NCBI RefSeq assembly: GCF_023015985.1
Contig: NZ_JALKAO010000003.1
Location: forward strand, 1 to 64,000
Source of the DNA: Marivita sp. S6314
GTDB lineage: Bacteria > Pseudomonadota > Alphaproteobacteria > Rhodobacterales > Rhodobacteraceae
Reading direction: 5' to 3'
DNA length: 64,000 bases
Made by a program: the position numbers and the translations under genes. Below the pieces are notes generated by a model, which saw nothing but the letters and a program-made list of their open reading frames with translations, ran no database searches and was not told the origin of the DNA. Shown here piece by piece: positions 10,409-17,235 of the stretch (positions are counted from its first letter, which is position 1; each line of letters starts with the position of its first letter).

Positions 10409-11293
10409 TCAAAGGCCGTTGACCGGTACTTTGAGCATCGGTTTGCCGTCTCGATCCGTCGGAATTTCCCCGGCCCGCATGTTCACCTGAAGCGAAGGAA
10501 TGATGAGCTTGGGCATATCCAGCTGCGCGTCCCGTTCGGTGCGGAACTTGATAAAGTCTTCCTTGGTCTTGCCGCGCCCAACGTGGATGTTGTGCTCTTT
10601 TTCTTCGGCCACGGTAGTTTCCCACGCGATGTCGCGGCCATTGGGGCCGTAATCGTGGCACATGAACAGGCGGGTTTCATCCGGCAGGGCCAGGACCTTC
10701 ATGATGCTCTCGTACAGGTCTTCCGCGCTACCGCCCGGGAAATCGCATCGTGCAGAGCCGCCATCCGGCATGAACAGCGTGTCGCCGACAAAGGCCGCAT
10801 CGCCCATCACATGCACCATGCAGGCGGGCGTGTGACCCGGTGTGTACATGGCAAAGCACTGCATCTCGCCCACCGTATAGGTGTCACCGTCTTCGAACAG
10901 GGCGTCGAACTGGCTGCCATCGCGCTGGAACTCGGTGCCTTCGTTGAACACCTTGCCAAACACGTCCTGCACCACGGTGATTTTGGAACCGACCCCGATC
11001 TTGCCGCCCAGTTTGCCCTGGATATAGGGCGCGGCGCTTAGATGGTCGGCGTGGACATGGGTTTCGATGATCCATTCCAGCTTGAGGCCTTGCGCCTCGA
11101 TCTGGCGGATCAATTCGTCGGCGTGGTCAAACGTGATGCGCCCTGCGGCGTAGTCGATATCCATCACGCTGTCGACAATCGCGCAGGCGTTCGATGCGGG
11201 GTCTTTGACGATGTAGCTGATGGTGTTCGTGGCGTCGTCGAAAAAGGCCTGAACTTCCGGTTTCACGGCCATGTTTACTGGATAGGGGGGCAT
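10409..11293 (-). CDS. MBL-fold persulfide dioxygenase-like hydrolase (Blh/ETHE1 type)
   Basis: A 294-residue metallo-beta-lactamase-fold protein with the metal-binding sequence H79-V-H81-A-D83-H84, a TPGHTPACMVH strand, a GDTLFMPDGG motif and CHDY near the end. The long helical C-terminal part matches the Blh group rather than glyoxalase II. Family members oxidise glutathione persulfide to sulfite at a single iron. GGAGAG 6-7 bp before the ATG supports this start. It follows the DUF2892 gene and precedes the DUF442-flavoprotein fusion, so the order small membrane protein / dioxygenase / SQR resembles known sulfide-detoxification operons. It lacks the N-terminal DUF442 domain of the classical Blh protein; that domain sits on the next gene. 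Confidence 0.87.
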   Translation of the reverse strand: MPPYPVNMAVKPEVQAFFDDATNTISYIVKDPASNACAIVDSVMDIDYAAGRITFDHADELIRQIEAQGLKLEWIIETHVHADHLSAAPYIQGKLGGKIGVGSKITVVQDVFGKVFNEGTEFQRDGSQFDALFEDGDTYTVGEMQCFAMYTPGHTPACMVHVMGDAAFVGDTLFMPDGGSARCDFPGGSAEDLYESIMKVLALPDETRLFMCHDYGPNGRDIAWETTVAEEKEHNIHVGRGKTKEDFIKFRTERDAQLDMPKLIIPSLQVNMRAGEIPTDRDGKPMLKVPVNGL

Positions 11294-11406
11294 TCAATTC
11301 TCTCCGCTGATCATCGGGGAAGGTGGTGGTGGCGATCCGTGCAGATGCGCATTGGCTTTGAACGCCACCTGCAGGCGGCGTTCAGAGTAAAGATGCAACG
11401 GATGTC

Positions 11407-11616
11407 TCAGCAGTCGCGGCAGGTCTTGAGGCCGACAAGGCTATAGAGCGGGCAGTTGCCCACGAACGCCGTCAGCGTGAACACGGCCGCTGCAATCAAT
11501 GCGAGCCAGAACAACAGGCCGCTGCCCAGTACAGACGTGCCCAAGGCCAGGAACACAAGAAGTGCTGCCACAACCAGACGGCCACCGCGATCGAGTTTTC
11601 CCATATTCGTTGTCAT
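11407..11616 (-). CDS. DUF2892 (YgaP-like) small membrane protein
   Basis: A 69-residue protein with two hydrophobic helices (RLVVAALLVFLALGTSVLGS and WLALIAAAVFTLTAFVG) and the C-terminal NCPLYSLVGLKTC signature of the YgaP transmembrane (DUF2892) family, including three cysteines. Family members sit beside rhodanese and persulfide genes and are thought to work in sulfur transfer at the membrane. Start MTTNMG was chosen because GGAG lies 5 bp upstream of it; the upstream ATG would place that ribosome site inside the gene. It is first gene of the operon ending with SulP, and two dyads lie upstream. Confidence 0.85.
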   Translation of the reverse strand: MTTNMGKLDRGGRLVVAALLVFLALGTSVLGSGLLFWLALIAAAVFTLTAFVGNCPLYSLVGLKTCRDC

Positions 11617-11625
11617 GTCAGTCTC

Positions 11626-11645
11626 CATTCAGAATCATTTGAATG
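11626..11645 (-). promoter_or_regulatory. inverted repeat CATTCA-N8-TGAATG next to DUF2892 start
   Basis: A perfect 6-bp inverted repeat with an 8-bp spacer, ending about 9 bp before the DUF2892 ATG and touching its ribosome-binding region. ATTC/GAAT half-sites recall, from memory, those bound by ArsR-type sulfide repressors (SqrR/BigR), but the ATTC-to-GAAT spacing here is 10. It could also be an RNA hairpin. Confidence 0.3.
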
Positions 11646-11670
11646 AGTGTGGCACGAAGCGGGACTGATC

Positions 11671-11691
11671 TTTGGTGACTTGGTCACCAAA
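11671..11691. promoter_or_regulatory. palindromic operator TTTGGTGAC-N3-GTCACCAAA
   Basis: A perfect 9-bp inverted repeat around TTG, 55-75 bp upstream of the DUF2892 start. The same core (TGGTGAC-N3-GTCACCA) occurs at 16410-16426 upstream of the second sulfur operon. GTGA half-sites fit a Crp/Fnr regulator with an R-E-x-x-x-R recognition helix, which both nearby regulators have. However, the half-sites are 5 bp apart (GTGA-N5-TCAC) rather than the canonical 6. Confidence 0.75.
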
Positions 11692-11748
11692 CTTGGAAAG
11701 CATGCGCTGCGACCGTGTTGGCGTCACGCGCGGTTGGGGTATTGTACC

Positions 11749-12444
11749 CTAAAGGTGCGCGCTCGAGGATTTCACCAAGCGTTCCAACCCGTCCTTGTTG
11801 ATCAGGCGAACTTCGCCACGCGATTGTTCGACCCAGCCGCGACGCTGAAATTCCGACAACGTGCGCGAGATCACTTCCCGCGCGGTGCCAAGTTCGGTGC
11901 CCAGAACCGCGTGCGTGGCGTGAACAACGTTGTCTTCATCCGCCAGCTCCAGCAAACGCGACGCCAGCCGCACATCCATGCGCTGGAAAACGATGTCGTC
12001 GATCAGGGTAAACAGATCGGTGATACGCCGCGAATAGGCCGTGAAGACAAATTCGCGGAACACAGGGGATTTCGCGACAAGGTCGTCAAAGGTCTTGCGA
12101 GGAATGGCGACCGCCTTGACGTCGGTCTCGGCCGTTCCTTCAGCAGAGTAATCCTCGAACGCCAGCATGCAGGCGGTTGTCAAAACACAGCTTTCGCCAG
12201 CGTGAACGCGATAGAGAAAGACCTCGCGTCCGGTTTCGGACTTTTGCTGCACCTTCACGGTGCCATCCAGCAACAGCCAAAGATTGTCCGCTGTCTGGCC
12301 CGGTGAAAAGATCTCGGTTCCCGAAGGCACAGAGACGATCTGGCTGCCTGCCTCAAGTTCCGCCCGGATATCCGCGGGCAAGCGGCTCAGTCCCTTGAAC
12401 TTGTTGATCCACGTGTCTGCCATATGCTTCATCCCAAGTGTCAT
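11749..12444 (-). CDS. Crp/Fnr family regulator with a Cys pair (CVLTTAC)
   Basis: A 231-residue regulator. The N-terminal cyclic-nucleotide-binding-like beta barrel (residues ~30-125) includes GESCVLTTACMLAF with C86 and C92, followed by the dimerisation helix and a winged HTH (LGTAREVISRTLSEFQRRGW) near residues 175-200. There is no Fnr-type N-terminal cysteine cluster. The recognition helix R-E-V-I-S-R would suit GTGA-containing sites. It lies between two sulfur operons, both with GGTGAC-N3-GTCACC upstream. A thiol-based (persulfide or redox) switch at C86/C92 is inference. Several ATGs near the N-terminus make the start uncertain by up to 7 residues. Confidence 0.85.
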   Translation of the reverse strand: MTLGMKHMADTWINKFKGLSRLPADIRAELEAGSQIVSVPSGTEIFSPGQTADNLWLLLDGTVKVQQKSETGREVFLYRVHAGESCVLTTACMLAFEDYSAEGTAETDVKAVAIPRKTFDDLVAKSPVFREFVFTAYSRRITDLFTLIDDIVFQRMDVRLASRLLELADEDNVVHATHAVLGTELGTAREVISRTLSEFQRRGWVEQSRGEVRLINKDGLERLVKSSSAHL

Positions 12445-12507
12445 TGCCCAGATGAACCGGCCCGTTCACCAAGGAAAGGGGCCGGTTTGCCTCACCCAAC
12501 GGGTCTG

Positions 12508-12531
12508 CGCCAATTCCCTATTCAATTGGCG
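12508..12531. promoter_or_regulatory. inverted repeat CGCCAATT-N8-AATTGGCG upstream of Crp/Fnr gene
   Basis: A perfect 8-bp inverted repeat, 64-87 bp before the first regulator's start, inside a 206-bp gap that otherwise shows nothing clear. It differs from the GGTGAC palindrome, so it could be the site of another regulator or a promoter-proximal dyad. Confidence 0.4.
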
Positions 12532-12650
12532 TAGGTCAGCGCAAATTTGAAGTGCTCCGAGGCAAGCTGTCGCGACCGCTTTCCTGTCACGCAAGAACGC
12601 CGCACGGGTGTTTCCCAAGCGGCGTTCCCAGAGATTTCAGGATGTCTGGA

Positions 12651-13091
12651 TCAGTAATTGAGAACCCGGGTGTCGTCATCCATCAGCCGTGCCGCCATCT
12701 CGGGCGGTTTCGCGACGCCGATTCCATCAAGAAGGACCGAGGGATCCGCGCCCTTGCCGGGCAGGTACAGCGCGCAGACCTCGACCGTGGTTCCGGTCTT
12801 TTCGCGGACCATCTGCATCAGCCCCTGTGGGCTCAGATCAAGCGGCGGTTGGCCCGCGGTGGCGTTCTGTGGTGCGTCTTTCAGCGCCAGATCACCTGCT
12901 GGGCCGCACAACATGATATGGGCTTTCGCGCCCTGTTGCGCCGCTTGCATCGTCAGGACCATGGCCATCAGCTGTGTTTGCGCATCGGGTGAAGTGACCA
13001 CCGTGACAAGCTTGTTTTCGGTGTCAGAGCTGGCAATGGCTGCGCCTGCGGTCATGGCCACAACGGCGACGGTCAGAAGAAATTTCTTCAT
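12651..13091 (-). CDS. exported DsrE/DsrF-like protein
   Basis: A 146-residue protein with a Sec signal peptide (MKKFLLTVAVVAMTAGAAIA). The mature part has the DsrE-like alternating alpha/beta order (KLVTVVTSPD, QLMAMVLTMQAAQQGAKAHI, MLCGPAGDLAL, VEVCALYLPG). It keeps two cysteines, one in LCGPAGD and one in EVCALYL, where DsrE relatives carry sulfur. A periplasmic sulfur-carrier role is inferred from fold, signal peptide and context. It is the last gene of the operon starting with the Tat-exported flavoprotein. Confidence 0.7.
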   Translation of the reverse strand: MKKFLLTVAVVAMTAGAAIASSDTENKLVTVVTSPDAQTQLMAMVLTMQAAQQGAKAHIMLCGPAGDLALKDAPQNATAGQPPLDLSPQGLMQMVREKTGTTVEVCALYLPGKGADPSVLLDGIGVAKPPEMAARLMDDDTRVLNY

Positions 13092-13115
13092 TGGGGGTCT
13101 CCTTTTAAGGCCGGA

Positions 13116-14090
13116 TCACTCCGGCTGGCAAATCTCTCCTGCGACTGCGGCCCGGAGAGTCCGGATGCACAGCGCAAGGATGGTGAAAACAAGCAGGACC
13201 AACAGCGCCAAACCGGCGAGGCGGTAGGGCTGTGTCTGCGTTATCTCGGCATATCGAAACAGCGCTGTCGTGAGCGCGGCGAGCGGAAAGGACAGCGCCC
13301 AGAACGACATTGCAAAGGGCAGGCGCAACAGGCTTGGCACCTGCACGGCGACAAGCGCGGCAAAGAACACGCCAATGCTCAGCAGGATATGCGCCATGGG
13401 ATCAATCCCGCCGCCATTCAGTGCGGTCCAGGCAAGGAAGGCGACCGAGGGTGGCGCAATCAGGATCACCAGGGTCGGACGCAATTTCCCGGGGAGCGGA
13501 TCGTGAAAAATCAGGCGATTGAACACCAGCGTCAGCAGGACCAGCCAGAACAGCATCCCGACCGAAAAGAAGTACCAACTGACGTCATTAAACCCGAGGT
13601 GAACGCCGCCCAAAGGCACGATCACATTCGCCACTGCAGGGATGAACCACGCAGGCGACATCATGGCCGGTCCAAACGGGCGATGTGAAATCCATGCCGA
13701 GATTATGACGATTGTCAGGATCGCCTGCACAACCGCGCTGATGATCCACAAGGCCGCAGAAACGCCGGGAAAACCGGGGTTCAGCAACAAGGACAGCAGC
13801 AGCACCGAGATGTTTGCAGCTGGAAAGAAGGCCAGACGCACCGGGTGGTTCCATTCCCCCGCAACGTGCGACGGGTGCCGCACGGCTTTCAGCGCGTAAA
13901 GTGCTAATAGGCTGAACAACACCGCCGCGCCAACCCAGGTTGTCAGTGTCGAGGCCATTGCAAATCCACCAGCGCGGAAGGCCAGTGCCAAGCCCAGAAG
14001 GCCCATCGTGGACCCAAACAGCGTGATCGGGAAATGCGCCAGCCAAACGTGTTGTGCGGTGGCGTCGGGCGCAGGAGTGGATGCTGTCAT
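13116..14090 (-). CDS. SLAC1/TehA-like anion channel or transporter
   Basis: A 324-residue integral membrane protein with about ten hydrophobic segments in the TDT/SLAC1 arrangement (HFPITLFGSTMGLLGLALAF at the N-terminus, GEWNHPVRLAFFPAANIS, PAWFIPAVANVIVPLGG). Relatives conduct small anions, and some are sulfite exporters (Ssu1) or tellurite-resistance proteins. The ATG at 14090 gives a classic ATGA overlap with the cytochrome b stop, so it was chosen over a start 7 codons upstream. With sulfide-oxidising neighbours, sulfite or another sulfur oxyanion is the likely substrate; this is inference. Confidence 0.85.
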   Translation of the reverse strand: MTASTPAPDATAQHVWLAHFPITLFGSTMGLLGLALAFRAGGFAMASTLTTWVGAAVLFSLLALYALKAVRHPSHVAGEWNHPVRLAFFPAANISVLLLSLLLNPGFPGVSAALWIISAVVQAILTIVIISAWISHRPFGPAMMSPAWFIPAVANVIVPLGGVHLGFNDVSWYFFSVGMLFWLVLLTLVFNRLIFHDPLPGKLRPTLVILIAPPSVAFLAWTALNGGGIDPMAHILLSIGVFFAALVAVQVPSLLRLPFAMSFWALSFPLAALTTALFRYAEITQTQPYRLAGLALLVLLVFTILALCIRTLRAAVAGEICQPE

Positions 14091-14596
14091 CTCGCGCCGC
14101 CTTTCATCCACATGCGCTTTGGCGACATCCGGATCAAGACATCTGTCTTGAACCAGATCTTTTGTGTAATGGCCCCCACAACATGCAGGGCGATAAGGCC
14201 CAGCAGGATCTTGGCCGCCACGCCATGCACATCAGCAGGCACCGCTATTCCTGCGACCCAGGCAACCGCGCCAGAGATCGGCATCCCGATCAAGAGGGCG
14301 TAAAAAGCCAGATGAACAGCCTTGGCGACCAGCTTTAGACCGGCCGGTTCCTTTTCAGGCAGCGCAGGCGCGCCATGCCGAACGCGCAGACCCACGCGCC
14401 AGAGTGCCAGCACAAAGATGATCAGGCCAACAATGGTATGAGGGTTCGGAAACGGTTCGTTCGGGATGCTCCCCTCCATCCGCGCCGCCCAGGCCGCCTC
14501 GATCCCGCCGTGCAGCAGATATTGGCCAAGTAGCAGGACAACGATCGCCCAGTGCAATGCAATCTGGGTCCGCGAGTATTCAATTTGGTTTTGCAT
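14087..14596 (-). CDS. cytochrome b561-type membrane protein
   Basis: A 169-residue four-helix protein with histidines placed for two b hemes: TQIALHWAIVVLLLGQYLLH in helix 1, NPHTIVGLIIFVLALW in helix 2, KAVHLAFYALLIGMPISGAV in helix 3 and ALHVVGAITQKIW in helix 4. Such proteins pass electrons between periplasmic donors and the quinone pool. As it sits two genes after an exported FAD sulfide-oxidase-like protein with no cytochrome c partner, it could be that enzyme's electron acceptor; this is inference. The start was set at MQNQIEYSRTQ. It overlaps its upstream neighbour by 17 bp and the downstream one by 4. Confidence 0.87.
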   Translation of the reverse strand: MQNQIEYSRTQIALHWAIVVLLLGQYLLHGGIEAAWAARMEGSIPNEPFPNPHTIVGLIIFVLALWRVGLRVRHGAPALPEKEPAGLKLVAKAVHLAFYALLIGMPISGAVAWVAGIAVPADVHGVAAKILLGLIALHVVGAITQKIWFKTDVLIRMSPKRMWMKGGAR

Positions 14597-14960
14597 CTGT
14601 GCCCCCCTCCAACGTGCGTTTAGACCCCAGAAGGGATTCCACCGTGTAGACAAAAACAGCCATGCCAAGCGCGCCTGCCGCCGCGATGCCAAGAAACAGG
14701 ATGACGTCAATCGGGCCACCCAGATCGGACAGGCGGGATTTGGTCATGACCATGACAAACCAGACGGCCAGTACCGCACCCACAGGCATGGAAAGCTGCG
14801 CAAACAGGAACTTGCGCCAACTGACTGACCGGTCACGGATCAGGACGTACAGGTATCCAAGCGTGATCACGACAGCCGCCACAACCATGACCCAGAACAG
14901 GGTCGGCCCGAAAATCTCTTCGAAGACGGCCAGAAGGGTTTCAAACGTGAGGTCTTTCAT
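14580..14960 (-). CDS. small four-helix membrane protein (possibly DUF5368)
   Basis: A 126-residue protein with three or four hydrophobic segments (TLFWVMVVAAVVITLGYLYV, FAQLSMPVGAVLAVWFVMVM, DVILFLGIAAAGALGMAVFV). It recalls the DUF5368 group seen beside SQR-like genes in Rhodobacteraceae, but that is from memory. It is placed 12 bp after the exported flavoprotein and overlaps the cytochrome b gene, so it may be a subunit of the same membrane complex. No catalytic motif is visible. Confidence 0.65.
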   Translation of the reverse strand: MKDLTFETLLAVFEEIFGPTLFWVMVVAAVVITLGYLYVLIRDRSVSWRKFLFAQLSMPVGAVLAVWFVMVMTKSRLSDLGGPIDVILFLGIAAAGALGMAVFVYTVESLLGSKRTLEGGTDAKPN

Positions 14961-14972
14961 TGGGTGTCCTCC

Positions 14973-16274
14973 TTAGGCCTTGCCGCGCAACATCGCGTTG
15001 TAGGTGGCCTTGAGCGCCACCTCTTTCATCAGCCAGCTGATCCACAGCTCTTCGAGCGGTGCAATCATGCCGGGGAACGACGGGACAAGGTTGTTGTTGT
15101 AATCGAACTCCACAAGCATCGCGCGACCGATGCGGGTGATCATCGGGCACGAGGTATAGCCGTTATAGGTTTCGGTGCCGTCGCGCCCTTCGATGGCGGC
15201 AACGATGTGATCCTCGACCACGGGCACCTGCCATTTGACCGATGCGGCGGTTTTGCCTTTCGGCACACCAGCCACATCCCCCAGCGCAAAGATGTCTGGA
15301 TATCGAAGGTGGCGCAGTGTGGCCATGTCACATTCAACCCAGCCCTGATCGGTCCATTTGTTCGCCCAGGACAGGCCGGACTGGCGGACGAAATCCGGTG
15401 CGCGTTGTGGCGGGATGACGTGGATGTAGTCGTAGTCCACCTCTTCTGTGCCGGATTGGGTCGCGAAAGTCGCCCGCTTGGCACCGGCATCGATGGATGT
15501 CAGCGTTCGGTTCATCAATGTCTCGACGCCGCGGTCCTGAAACAGCATCCGCACCTTTTCCGCGACGATTGGCACACCGAACAGGGACGATTGCGGCGCG
15601 GTGTAGACCATGTTCATTTTGCCCGCATTGCCCGCCCGCCGGGCGATGTCGTCAATCAGAAACGTGTGTTTGAGCGGCGCACCGGCGCATTTCATTTCCG
15701 TTGCGGGGCGCGTGAACACGCCCGTTCCACCGTCTTCGGTGAACCGAGCGGCGGCCTGCCACGTGCGCGCCGCGTAGTCCGGTCCGGCATACAGCGCGCC
15801 AATCCCGTTCTCCCCAACCATATCAAGGGTGAAGCCATCAATCGCGTCGTGGTCCAGCGTCAGCCCCGGGGCGACGACCAGCCAGTCATATCCCAAGGTG
15901 GTGCCATTCTCCGTGGACACGATCTTGGTTTCCGGATCAACAGCGGCCACGCGCTCGGATAGCCATGTGACGCCGTCCGGCAACCATTGCGCGGTGTCGG
16001 ACACCACGTAGTTCGCAGGCTTCAGACCTGTTGCAACAAGCGTCAGACCGGGTTGATAAAGATGGTTCTGGCGTGGATCGATCAGAGTGATCTGAGCACC
16101 GTCCAACCGTTCGACAAGACGGTTGGCAAGCGCGGTGCCACCAGCCCCTGCGCCGATGATAACGATGCGCGCGGATGTCTGAACAGGTTGTGCCTGGGCT
16201 GCACTTTCAGCGGAGAGGAGTGACGCCGCCGCACCCCCGGCAAGCGCTGCCGTCAGGAAATGCCGTCTATCCAT
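14973..16274 (-). CDS. Tat-exported FAD oxidoreductase, FCSD/SQR-like
   Basis: A 433-residue flavoprotein with a twin-arginine signal (MDRRHFLTAALAGG, cleavage near AQA) and then RIVIIGAGAGGTALANRLVE. It shares EMKCAGAP, IPPQRAPDF, YNGYTSCP and a C-terminal YNAMLRGKA helix with the flavoprotein half of the gene at 8710, so the two are paralogues on opposite sides of the membrane. The cysteines fit sulfide:quinone or flavocytochrome-c sulfide oxidation. No fccA-like cytochrome c is adjacent; membrane helices and a b561 cytochrome follow instead. The start at 16274 puts AAAGGGG before the ATG and the RR motif at the N-terminus. Confidence 0.85.
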   Translation of the reverse strand: MDRRHFLTAALAGGAAASLLSAESAAQAQPVQTSARIVIIGAGAGGTALANRLVERLDGAQITLIDPRQNHLYQPGLTLVATGLKPANYVVSDTAQWLPDGVTWLSERVAAVDPETKIVSTENGTTLGYDWLVVAPGLTLDHDAIDGFTLDMVGENGIGALYAGPDYAARTWQAAARFTEDGGTGVFTRPATEMKCAGAPLKHTFLIDDIARRAGNAGKMNMVYTAPQSSLFGVPIVAEKVRMLFQDRGVETLMNRTLTSIDAGAKRATFATQSGTEEVDYDYIHVIPPQRAPDFVRQSGLSWANKWTDQGWVECDMATLRHLRYPDIFALGDVAGVPKGKTAASVKWQVPVVEDHIVAAIEGRDGTETYNGYTSCPMITRIGRAMLVEFDYNNNLVPSFPGMIAPLEELWISWLMKEVALKATYNAMLRGKA

Positions 16275-16409
16275 GAGATCCCCTTTCATTGAAAAACGGC
16301 GCAGCATCGTCTGTGCGGCCATGTTGACTGGATGCTGTCACGGTCGGCATGCACCTTCGCGTGCCGCGTGACGTTCGCTGCCAGTATAGGGTGGCCTGCG
16401 CATCAACCT

Positions 16410-16426
16410 TGGTGACTTAGTCACCA
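16410..16426. promoter_or_regulatory. palindromic operator TGGTGAC-N3-GTCACCA
   Basis: A perfect 7-bp inverted repeat around TTA, about 140 bp upstream of the exported flavoprotein start. Its core is identical to the palindrome at 11671-11691. The rest of the 229-bp gap holds no other clear signal. Confidence 0.7.
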
Positions 16427-16503
16427 TGTCGGGAGGCTATTTTCGGTCGATCTCCCGTTCCGCAAGCCGCGCGATGGGCGGCTGCAGACCTGTTCCGCCG
16501 CCG

Positions 16504-17235
16504 TTAAAGCGCCGGGTGGTGCGGCGCGGGGTATTTGAGCGAAAACACACCTTTGGCGACCCGGGACAGGGCGGCGGGGGCGTCGATCAAGATGCGTCCG
16601 CGCCGCTGTTCGATCCACCCTTTGGTGGCAAACTCCTTGAGGCGGCGGGTCACAACCTCTCGTGCTGTCAAAAGATCGGCGGCAATGTCTGAATGGGTCG
16701 CGCGGACCTCGTTCTCCTTGGCGTGGCTGAGCAGCCAATCCGCAATTCTTTGATCAAGCCCCACCGCGTTCTTTGTGGAAATCCGCGAAAAGAATGCTGG
16801 AAGACGCCGCGCGTGGCCCGCAAACAAGGCACGGCGAAACGCCGGTTGATCATGCACCAGCAAGACAAGACTGGCAGGCGACAGTTCGATCCATGTCGTC
16901 GGGGCCATACACACGGCCCGAACCGAAATGGCCCGTTTCGAAAGAATGGCGGCCGTGACGGGCATGCAGTCCTGCCCACCCACCGCCCGGCATTCTGTCC
17001 AGAGCATGGGATGATCCGTGGTTTTGAAATGCACTGACATCTTGCCGGTTTTCACCAGAACAAAGGCGCGGGGAAGGCCTCGCCAATCGTAGGCAACACG
17101 GCCTTCTGGCGCGGAACGAAGAATACCGCCTGCATCCAGAACGGCACGGTCCAGCGCCAATGCGGGGGATTGCGTTCGCATGTTGGCCTCCGGACTCCCG
17201 GCCTGCATCGTGCCGGGAGCGGCGTTGCGTGTCAT
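16504..17235 (-). CDS. second Crp/Fnr family regulator
   Basis: A 243-residue protein. The beta-barrel sensor region is divergent but keeps the order of the family, with cysteines C82, C90 and C109. C90 in GGQDCMPVTAAIL aligns with C86 in GESCVLTTACML of the first regulator. The winged HTH (LLTAREVVTRRLKEFATKGW) has the R-E-x-x-x-R contact residues. It begins inside the stop codon of the upstream membrane gene (ATGA overlap), so it is translationally coupled to it. Likely target: the palindrome just downstream at 16410; not demonstrated. Confidence 0.8.
   Translation of the reverse strand: MTRNAAPGTMQAGSPEANMRTQSPALALDRAVLDAGGILRSAPEGRVAYDWRGLPRAFVLVKTGKMSVHFKTTDHPMLWTECRAVGGQDCMPVTAAILSKRAISVRAVCMAPTTWIELSPASLVLLVHDQPAFRRALFAGHARRLPAFFSRISTKNAVGLDQRIADWLLSHAKENEVRATHSDIAADLLTAREVVTRRLKEFATKGWIEQRRGRILIDAPAALSRVAKGVFSLKYPAPHHPAL

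Noticed and set aside
11671-16426. Canonical Fnr box (TTGAT-N4-ATCAA) reading of the palindromes
   Set aside because: The half-sites are GGTGAC and the spacing is one base shorter; I kept only the weaker claim of a shared operator.
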